DNA from: Clostridia bacterium
GTDB lineage: Bacteria > Bacillota_A > Clostridia > Oscillospirales > Acutalibacteraceae
Direction: 5' to 3'
Assembly (NCBI GenBank): GCA_017390825.1
Contig: JAFPAK010000002.1
Location: 1 to 12,877 of the forward strand
Length of the DNA stretch: 12,877 bases
The notes beneath the pieces were generated by a model. The model ran no database searches and was not told the origin of the DNA. It saw only the letters and a list, made by a program, of their open reading frames with translations. A program made the translations under genes and the position numbers. This document shows, piece by piece, positions 7,285 to 12,877 of this stretch. Position 1 is the first letter of the stretch; each line of letters begins with the position of its first letter.

Positions 7285-7340
7285 TAATGCAAATGCTTCC
7301 GCATTATATTTCTCTTGGGTTTTACCTTCTTCTGATTTGC

Positions 7341-7346
7341 ATTATA
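7341..7346 (-). promoter_or_regulatory. Putative -10 box of the mobilization operon promoter
   Basis: The minus strand has a perfect TATAAT here, about 150 bases before the NTPase start. The hexamer at 17-base spacing (7364-7369, GGTATG) is a poor -35 and falls inside the perfect dyad. The promoter may therefore be weak or regulated. A second TATAATGC copy at 7301-7308 has no acceptable -35. Confidence 0.35.
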
Positions 7347-7361
7347 AAGATGAAACTATGC

Positions 7362-7376
7362 AACATACCGTATGTT
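7362..7376. promoter_or_regulatory. Perfect 15-bp dyad, candidate repressor operator
   Basis: AACATACCGTATGTT consists of two 7-base arms around one central base and is perfectly symmetric. It covers the -35 position of the candidate promoter for the mobilization operon. Its size and symmetry suit a dimeric Cro/XRE-type repressor, and such a gene ends only 101 bp away at 7477. Binding by that protein is inferred from position alone. Confidence 0.5.
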
Positions 7377-7440
7377 TCTAAAAATTTGTTTCAAAAAGTT
7401 TTCGACATATTGCGACTTTTGTTTTTTCGTGTATTTCATC

Positions 7441-7477
7441 GAAAACAAGAAGCCTACTGTTTTTTAAGCAGTAGGCT
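7441..7477 (-). terminator. Intrinsic terminator after the repressor gene
   Basis: On the minus strand a 9-bp stem (AGCCTACTG, 7469-7477, with CAGTAGGCT, 7451-7459) has a 9-base A-rich loop and is followed by the U-rich TCTTGTTTTC (7441-7450). The stem begins at the last base of the repressor stop codon. It would separate the methylase-helicase/DUF3848/repressor transcript from the mobilization operon. The tail is not a pure U-run, so termination may be partial. Confidence 0.7.
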
Positions 7478-7929
7478 CATTCAAATGTCTTACCAAAAGT
7501 AGCTTTTAGATATTGATATGTACTATATTCAATTTGTTCACTATCAACCATTTCTTTCAGGTGATATAACTGCTCAATATAGTATCTGATAGTCTTGCAA
7601 TCTTGAGGGAATCGGATATATATTTCTCCGTTTTCCATTTTCATTTCAAGACCGAAAATCGAATCAATATGCATTAGAGTATGAACAGTTTGTATATCAG
7701 TTTCAAGAGAAGGTGGAAGAATAGCGTGTTCTGAAACTCCTAAAATTTCACATATTTTTATAACCGTATCTCTTTTAGGTGTTCTTGAATTGCTCTCATA
7801 TTGAGCCGCCCTTATATCAGCAGTTCTGTCCGAATAACCTAACATTTTGCCAAGTTCTTTTTGGGTTATGCCAAGATGTTTTCTACATTGCTTTAGCGTC
7901 CATCCTCCAATATTTTTTATTTTAAGCAT
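7477..7929 (-). CDS. XRE/Cro-family transcriptional regulator
   Basis: The 150-residue product has an N-terminal helix-turn-helix at about residues 12-72. The landmarks are LKQCRKHLGITQKELGKMLG, the recognition part AAQYESNSRTPKR and the closing helix VIKICEILGVSEHAI. The C-terminal half (about 75-150) is not DNA-binding in type and may mediate dimerization or sensing; I do not recognise it as a named domain. The start ATG at 7929 lies 9 bp after the DUF3848-like stop. Its only Shine-Dalgarno-like bases, GGAAAGG, are the last codons of that upstream gene, so translation may be coupled. A terminator follows at once. It most likely regulates transfer or element genes, possibly through the dyad at 7362-7376, but no target is shown by the sequence alone. 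Confidence 0.85.
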   Translation of the reverse strand: MLKIKNIGGWTLKQCRKHLGITQKELGKMLGYSDRTADIRAAQYESNSRTPKRDTVIKICEILGVSEHAILPPSLETDIQTVHTLMHIDSIFGLEMKMENGEIYIRFPQDCKTIRYYIEQLYHLKEMVDSEQIEYSTYQYLKATFGKTFE

Positions 7930-7938
7930 TTTACATCA

Positions 7939-8295
7939 TTACCTTTCCGGCTCGTGCCTTTTCTTATTGTTTTGTTTCTCCGCTTCGTTTTGCTTAATAA
8001 GGTCATTCGCAACATCATCAACCACATCACGAAGTCTGTCCATATAGGTCACATCCGTCTTTTGCCATTCGTCATAACAAACAGATAACGGGTAATCTAA
8101 TTTTGCAAGTGCTTCAACCTGCTTGTCAGACAGAGAATCATCTTCAAAAGTAATCAGAATATCATCACGCATTACTTTCTCATAAGCTCTGTCAATAATC
8201 TGTTCCGGGGGAAGCGTTTTAAGGTGTTCGATATAATCGCTTTGCTCTTTAGCCGCTTTCTCCCATAAAGTCTGTCTTAAATTTTCTTTACTCAT
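7939..8295 (-). CDS. DUF3848-like small protein
   Basis: The protein has 118 residues if it starts at ATG 8295 (MSKENLRQ), or 120 from ATG 8301. The 8295 start is preferred because GGAG (8304-8307) is eight bases upstream of it and only two bases from 8301. The 8301 ATG overlaps the stop of the methylase-helicase (ATGA). The sequence is helical and charged. LPPEQIIDRAYEKVMRDDIL and the following LSDKQVEALAKLDYPL resemble, from memory, the DUF3848 family. That family accompanies large methylase-helicase genes on Clostridia mobile elements and has no known function. The C-terminus NNKKRHEPER closely matches that of the NTPase encoded two genes downstream, in different codons. Antirestriction or T4SS-related roles are only guesses. 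The gene call is firm; the family is moderately certain. Confidence 0.75.
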   Translation of the reverse strand: MSKENLRQTLWEKAAKEQSDYIEHLKTLPPEQIIDRAYEKVMRDDILITFEDDSLSDKQVEALAKLDYPLSVCYDEWQKTDVTYMDRLRDVVDDVANDLIKQNEAEKQNNKKRHEPER

Positions 8296-8297
8296 TT

Positions 8298-11200
8298 TCA
8301 TCGCTCCAATCCTACAACTTTTTTCTGTGGAATTTCATTTTCTTCAGGTTCACCGAGGTCAGCACCTTCTTTGTCTTTCTTATCCATGTCGAGAAGAACT
8401 TCAACCTCTGCAAGTCTTTTTATTTTTTCCTGAAGCTCTGCTTCTTGTGGGAACTCTTTTTGAGATTCAACCTTTGCAGTTTCAAACTGCTTTTTGGTTT
8501 CTTCAAGATTTTCCTTTACAACCTCTAATCTCTTTGGAAGTCCTTCAAGAGCATTGTCAAGTCTTTGCAAGTTACCGAACACATCTGTACCAAGCTCTAC
8601 CTTATGGCTCAAATGCCCTTTGAGTGATACATAAAAAACCTTTGTAGTTGTATCAAAAGACAAGTCCATTGAAAAACCTCTGTAATCGCCAATGGGTGTC
8701 GGTTCAGGTGATGTCATTTTCTTGCATCGCTCAAGTAATGCCGTACCGGCTTTCTCTTTATCGTGATATGCAAGTCCATCAATCGTCATCGGATAGAAAA
8801 CATCTTCTTGTTTCGGATATTTCTCTGCAATGGCAATATCTCCCTCAAAGCCTTTAATTCGCTCTGTAAGGTCTGCAATGGTTCGGGGGTATTCTTTTAT
8901 TACCTTGTCCTCAAGCTCGTATTTTTGGCTCATAAATGACGATTTAATGAGCTTTAATTTAGCTACTTGTGTATCCAAGTCCATTTTCTCTTTGATATAC
9001 GGATTTCCCGTTGTGAGAGCTTTAATCTCTGCATAAGAAAGAGCCATTTCGTCAATATCTTCTGCACTTCTTACCGGAGATTTAGAAGTCATAATCTGAC
9101 CGATAAATTTCTGCTTGTTTTCAACGAGCTGCCACATATAACTGTCGAATGTATCTTTAGTTACATATCTTCTGATATGAACATCAGGATTGGTATTTCC
9201 TTGACGGATAATTCGTCCTGCACGCTGTTCCAAGTCAGCGGGCCTCCAAGGACAATCCAAATCGTGTGAAGCATATAAAAGTCTTTGCACATTCGTTCCG
9301 GCTCCCATCTTTGGAGTAGAGCCAAGCAAGATTCTTACATCGCCCTTACGAACTTTGGAGAAAAGTTCTTTCTTTTTAACCTCTGTTTCCGCATTGTGAA
9401 TGAACTCAATTTCACTTTCAGGCACACCGTTTGCTATCAGCTTATCTCTTATGTCTGAATAAACATTGAATGTACCGTCATTCTTTGGAGTAGATAAATC
9501 ACAGAATACAAGTTGTGTTCCTTTGATGTCTGAAGTCTGTTCCCAAATATCAAAGACTTCCTTTGCACACGCAGAAACTTTAGAGCTTTCATCATCAGGC
9601 AAGAGTGGGTTCATAAGCCTTTGGTCAAGTGCAAGCTTTCGTCCGTCATTGGTAATCTTCAGCATATTGTCAACTGACGGATCAACCATTTTATTACGAA
9701 CTTTCTCTGCACGGTCTGCAAGCTCTGAAACCATTTCTTTCTGAATTTCCGTAGGCTCTACTGCAATTGTCTTATAGTGCGGTGTAGGTGTAGGAAGGTT
9801 AAGCATATCCGCAGTTTGAATATCTGCAACATCCTTAAACATTGCCATAAGTTCAGGCAAGTTAAAGAATTTAGCAAACCTTGTCTTTGCTCTGTATCCC
9901 GTACCTTCAGGTGCAAGTTCAATAGCAGTAATTGTTTCACCGAAGGTTGATGCCCACGCATCAAAGTGTTGCAAGTTATGTTCCCGGAGGGTGTTGTACT
10001 GCAAGTATCTCTGCATTGTGTAAAGCTCAACCATACTGTTTGATACAGGAGTACCCGTTGCAAAAATAACACCTTTACCGCCCGTAAGTTCATCCAAGTA
10101 TTGTGTTTTCATAAATAGGTCGGATGACTTTTGTGCTTCTGTCTGTGCTATACCGCCGACATTTCGCATTTTGGTATAAAGGTAAAGGTTCTTGTAGTAG
10201 TGAGCTTCATCAACGAAGATTCTGTCAACGCCGAGTTCTTCAAAGGTAACAACATCATCTTTTCGGCTTTGGTCATTGAGTTTCGCAAGCTTATTCTCAA
10301 TAGCCTTTTTTGATTTCTCAAGTTGCTTAATGGTAAATCGTTCTGCATTTTGAGATTTAGCTTCGATTATTCCGTGCATAATCTCTGTCTTTTGTCTTTC
10401 GAGGATAGCAACTTGTCTTTCAAATGACATTGGTATCTTTTCAAACTGTGAATGTCCGATGATAACTGCATCATAATCGCCCGTAGCAATTCGTCCGCAG
10501 AACTTTTTACGGTTCTTTGTTTCAAAGTCTTTCTTTGTTGCAACAAGGATATTTGCCGCAGGGTAAAGTTGTAAGAACTCTGATGCCCATTGTTCGGTTA
10601 AGTGATTCGGAACTACAAAGAGTGACTTATTACAAAGCCCAAGTCTTTTGCTTTCCATTGCTGCAGCAACCATAGTCCAAGTCTTTCCGGCTCCAACTAC
10701 ATGACCGAGCAGAGAGTTACCGCCGTACATAATTCTTGCAACCGCATCTTCCTGATGTTTACGAAGAACTATTTCGGGGTTCATTCCGTTAAAGGTAATA
10801 TGGCTTCCGTCATACTCACGAGGTCTGTTTGAATTAAACCTTTCATTGTAGAGCCTTGTAAGTCTTTCTCGTCTGTCAGGGTTTTTCCATATCCAATTAT
10901 CAAATTCTGCTTTAATAAGGTCTTGCTTCTGTTGAGCTATCATCGTTTCTTTCTTATTGAGAACGGGTTTCTTTTTGCCTTCTTCATCCTCAACATAATC
11001 GAAAATGCGAACATCTTTAAGGTTAAGAGATTCCTCAATGATTTTGTAAGCATTTATTCGCTTTGTACCAAAGGTATTTGTTGCTTTAACACCCTTGTCA
11101 TAGCTCTTGTTTGAAATAGACCATTCGCCCGTGATATTGGAGTATTTAACTTCAATTTTATCCCTTGCATACCAACCGGGAGAAAGAAGCTCGTAAACGA

Positions 11201-12877
11201 ACTCTTGTATATCTTCTTGTGGTATCCAAGTAGAACCAAGACGAACTGTAATCTCACTTGCAGTTAAATCTTTAGGTTGTACTGCCGTAAGTGCTTCAAC
11301 ATTGACATTAAATGTTTCATCGTGTACGGCAAGTGCTTTTGCAACAGAAAGTTTTTCTCTGACATTTCCTGATAGGTATTCATCAGCCGGAAGATATTTT
11401 GGTTCATAAATACCGCCTTCTTCATAATGGGGGTTAATGAAGATTACACCCTTTAAGTCATCATAGAGTTCTTCTTCGGTTTTGCCCGTAAGCTTTGACA
11501 TAAGCTCCATATCAATCTTTGCTTTTTCGCCAATAGAAACTGCCAATGCTTCGGAAGATGTATCAACCTTTGTTACTTCGGTTTTAGCGCCGATTGTTCG
11601 CTTCGTGAACATATCGGCTTTTCTTTCAAGTTCTCCGTTTTCGTCAAGCACCTCAAGAGAGCATAAGAGGAAGTATGAGCTATCATCAGAAAAAGCCATT
11701 GAATTACCACGAGAATTGATGAGTCCGTATTTCTTCGTGAAATCATCATAAATGGTATTTAGCTTTTCTTGTTGCTTTTGAATTTCCCAATCAGGATAAC
11801 CTTCGGTCTGATATTCAATCAAAGTACGAACACAATCACGAATTGCAATCATACCTTTAATACGGTTCTGTGCAGTTGCGTTAAGCTCAACTTTTCGCAT
11901 TATACTGTTCTCACGGAAATACACATCACCGTCAACCAAAGTAAAGCTAAAGTTCCTGACATCAGGATCGGCAGGGATAGTCAGTTCTTCATCATTTGAA
12001 ACATCATCAAATTCATATTCGGTAATAGTAGCGTGAATATTCTGAATTGCTTCGTTTAACTGTTCTGAAAGAGGAACATCATCATAAGGCATACAAGTAG
12101 GTGTAGGACCAAAAGGACCGCTTACAGTTTGCATTTCGCCAAGTATCATATCAGGGTTATCAACGAAATACTGATTGACAGCAATACCATTCTCCAAAGT
12201 GCCAAGATGCACCCAATCGGGCATAATATCTGTCATTCTATCTCTCTTTTGGAGGAATAGAATATCTGCCGTAACTTCCGTACCTGCGTTTTTAAGAAAA
12301 GCATTGTTAGGAAGCCTGATTGCACCCACAAGGTCAGCTCTTTGTGCGATATACTGACGAACCTTTGAATTTCTTTTATCCATAGTTCCGCTTGAAGTAA
12401 TGAAAGCAACCACACCGCCGGGGCGAACCTTATCAAGAGTTTTAGCAAAGAAGTAATCGTGAATTAAGAAATTATGCTTGTTGTATTTCTTATCAGAAAG
12501 CTTGTAATCTCCGAAAGGCACATTACCAATCGCTACATCAAAAAAGCTATCCGGGAGTGTTGTATCTTCATACCCCTGAATAGCTACTGAATTTCTTTGA
12601 TAAAGTTGTTGTGCGATTCGTCCGGTTATACTATCAATTTCTATACCGTAGATTTTACTGTCTTTCATACTTTCGGGAACTAATCCCATAAAGTTACCAA
12701 TACCGCAAGACGGCTCCAAGATGTTTCCCTGACTAAATCCCATATTTTCAAGTGCTTTATACATTGACTTGATTATAACGGGAGAAGTGTAATGAGAAGT
12801 AAGTGTAGAAGCTCTTGCTTGCTCATATTCTTCGGGAGAGAGTGCAGCATAAAGCTCCTGAAACTCATTCGCCCAAT
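8298..12877 (-). CDS. N6-methylase-like / SNF2-DEAH helicase fusion, DarB-like (5' end beyond window)
   Basis: The visible part is 1,525 residues and continues beyond the right edge. An in-frame Met at 12764 is not the start, because the frame stays open and protein-like upstream (WANEFQELYAALSPEEYEQA). Numbering from the edge, the SAM-binding motif LEPSCGIGNF lies at about 53-62. The position of the methylase NPPF/Y motif holds NVPFG at about 118-122. Helicase motifs are GHVVGAGKT (724-732), DEAH (889-892), FATGTPVSNS and QRAGRIIRQG (1217-1226). A coiled-coil-like, Glu/Lys-rich C-terminus ends VVGLER. This layout is that of giant methylase-helicases on Firmicutes and Bacteroidetes conjugative elements, related to phage P1 DarB. 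DarB protects incoming DNA from restriction; that role is inferred here. NVPF departs from the methylase consensus, so methyl transfer may be weak or lost. Its stop overlaps the next gene's first ATG. Confidence 0.93.
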   Translation of the reverse strand, partial: WANEFQELYAALSPEEYEQARASTLTSHYTSPVIIKSMYKALENMGFSQGNILEPSCGIGNFMGLVPESMKDSKIYGIEIDSITGRIAQQLYQRNSVAIQGYEDTTLPDSFFDVAIGNVPFGDYKLSDKKYNKHNFLIHDYFFAKTLDKVRPGGVVAFITSSGTMDKRNSKVRQYIAQRADLVGAIRLPNNAFLKNAGTEVTADILFLQKRDRMTDIMPDWVHLGTLENGIAVNQYFVDNPDMILGEMQTVSGPFGPTPTCMPYDDVPLSEQLNEAIQNIHATITEYEFDDVSNDEELTIPADPDVRNFSFTLVDGDVYFRENSIMRKVELNATAQNRIKGMIAIRDCVRTLIEYQTEGYPDWEIQKQQEKLNTIYDDFTKKYGLINSRGNSMAFSDDSSYFLLCSLEVLDENGELERKADMFTKRTIGAKTEVTKVDTSSEALAVSIGEKAKIDMELMSKLTGKTEEELYDDLKGVIFINPHYEEGGIYEPKYLPADEYLSGNVREKLSVAKALAVHDETFNVNVEALTAVQPKDLTASEITVRLGSTWIPQEDIQEFVYELLSPGWYARDKIEVKYSNITGEWSISNKSYDKGVKATNTFGTKRINAYKIIEESLNLKDVRIFDYVEDEEGKKKPVLNKKETMIAQQKQDLIKAEFDNWIWKNPDRRERLTRLYNERFNSNRPREYDGSHITFNGMNPEIVLRKHQEDAVARIMYGGNSLLGHVVGAGKTWTMVAAAMESKRLGLCNKSLFVVPNHLTEQWASEFLQLYPAANILVATKKDFETKNRKKFCGRIATGDYDAVIIGHSQFEKIPMSFERQVAILERQKTEIMHGIIEAKSQNAERFTIKQLEKSKKAIENKLAKLNDQSRKDDVVTFEELGVDRIFVDEAHYYKNLYLYTKMRNVGGIAQTEAQKSSDLFMKTQYLDELTGGKGVIFATGTPVSNSMVELYTMQRYLQYNTLREHNLQHFDAWASTFGETITAIELAPEGTGYRAKTRFAKFFNLPELMAMFKDVADIQTADMLNLPTPTPHYKTIAVEPTEIQKEMVSELADRAEKVRNKMVDPSVDNMLKITNDGRKLALDQRLMNPLLPDDESSKVSACAKEVFDIWEQTSDIKGTQLVFCDLSTPKNDGTFNVYSDIRDKLIANGVPESEIEFIHNAETEVKKKELFSKVRKGDVRILLGSTPKMGAGTNVQRLLYASHDLDCPWRPADLEQRAGRIIRQGNTNPDVHIRRYVTKDTFDSYMWQLVENKQKFIGQIMTSKSPVRSAEDIDEMALSYAEIKALTTGNPYIKEKMDLDTQVAKLKLIKSSFMSQKYELEDKVIKEYPRTIADLTERIKGFEGDIAIAEKYPKQEDVFYPMTIDGLAYHDKEKAGTALLERCKKMTSPEPTPIGDYRGFSMDLSFDTTTKVFYVSLKGHLSHKVELGTDVFGNLQRLDNALEGLPKRLEVVKENLEETKKQFETAKVESQKEFPQEAELQEKIKRLAEVEVLLDMDKKDKEGADLGEPEENEIPQKKVVGLER

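Larger units (their letters stand above)
7205..7476. other. Non-coding control region of the mobilization operon
   Basis: This stretch of about 270 bp separates the repressor gene from the NTPase gene. From its right end it contains the repressor terminator, a 15-bp perfect dyad, a TATAAT box, a small hairpin (AATGC 7292-7296 with GCATT 7301-7305 around TTCC) and the large nested inverted repeat. It is A+T-rich around the dyad and G/C-richer in the inverted repeats. I see no supported gene on either strand. A plus-strand frame at 7260-7502 lacks a ribosome binding site and is composed of these signals. Confidence 0.6.

Noticed and set aside
7301..7308. Second TATAATGC copy as another promoter
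   Set aside because: The bases at 17-18 spacing (AAGAAG, GAAGAA) do not resemble a -35 box, and the copy overlaps a small hairpin.
7260..7502. 80-residue plus-strand frame in the control region
   Set aside because: It begins with TTG inside the nested inverted repeat, lacks a ribosome binding site, and runs through the dyad and terminator into the repressor gene on the other strand.
8327..12357. Numerous plus-strand and alternative-frame small open frames over the methylase-helicase
   Set aside because: All lie within the coding span of a long gene with clear motifs, and none shows a ribosome binding site or recognisable domain.
12764..12764. ATG at 12764 as the start of the methylase-helicase
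   Set aside because: The frame stays open to the window edge with protein-like sequence typical of the family before the SAM motif, and no ribosome binding site precedes this Met.

Overview
The window looks like part of an integrative and conjugative element (or a related mobilizable element) from a gut-type, low-GC Clostridia/Firmicutes genome. This is judged from AGGAGG-type ribosome binding sites, A+T-leaning codons and the gene families present; no rRNA or housekeeping gene is here to confirm the host. Every gene I accept is on the minus strand, so transcription runs from right to left.

Right part (12877 down to about 7440): a very large gene, whose 5' end lies beyond the right edge, encodes an N6-adenine-methylase-like domain fused to an SNF2/DEAH helicase. 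It is the type found on conjugative elements and related to the phage DarB antirestriction family. A small DUF3848-like protein overlaps its stop codon by four bases, and an XRE/Cro-type repressor follows after 9 bp. A hairpin with a U-rich tail starts at the repressor stop codon and probably ends this transcript.

Middle part (about 7476 to 4253): a 275-bp non-coding stretch holds a perfect 15-bp dyad, a TATAAT box and a nested inverted-repeat structure that I propose as a candidate oriT. It leads into a compact mobilization operon: a phage-type P-loop NTPase, MobC, a MobA-type relaxase and a DUF3801 (PcfB-like) protein. The junctions are tight: 15 bp from NTPase to MobC, a 1-base TAATG overlap from MobC to MobA, and a 26-bp overlap from MobA to DUF3801.

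Left part (4154 to 1): a secreted giant protein of more than 1,384 residues runs off the left edge. It has a signal peptide, a cysteine-rich N-terminal part with an Ig-like domain, about 14 Cys/His repeats of 38 residues, and then beta-type repeats of 97 residues. It is probably a surface adhesin or mating-contact protein carried in the transfer module.

As a system, the relaxase, MobC and DUF3801 would process the DNA and present it to a coupling protein encoded outside the window. The methylase-helicase may protect the incoming DNA, the repressor may control the mobilization promoter, and the surface protein may promote cell contact. The most unusual observations are the structured region upstream of the mob operon, a C-terminal tag (EPER after basic residues) shared by two unrelated proteins, a hairpin whose pairing makes sense only in minus-strand RNA, and the cysteine-rich repeat protein.
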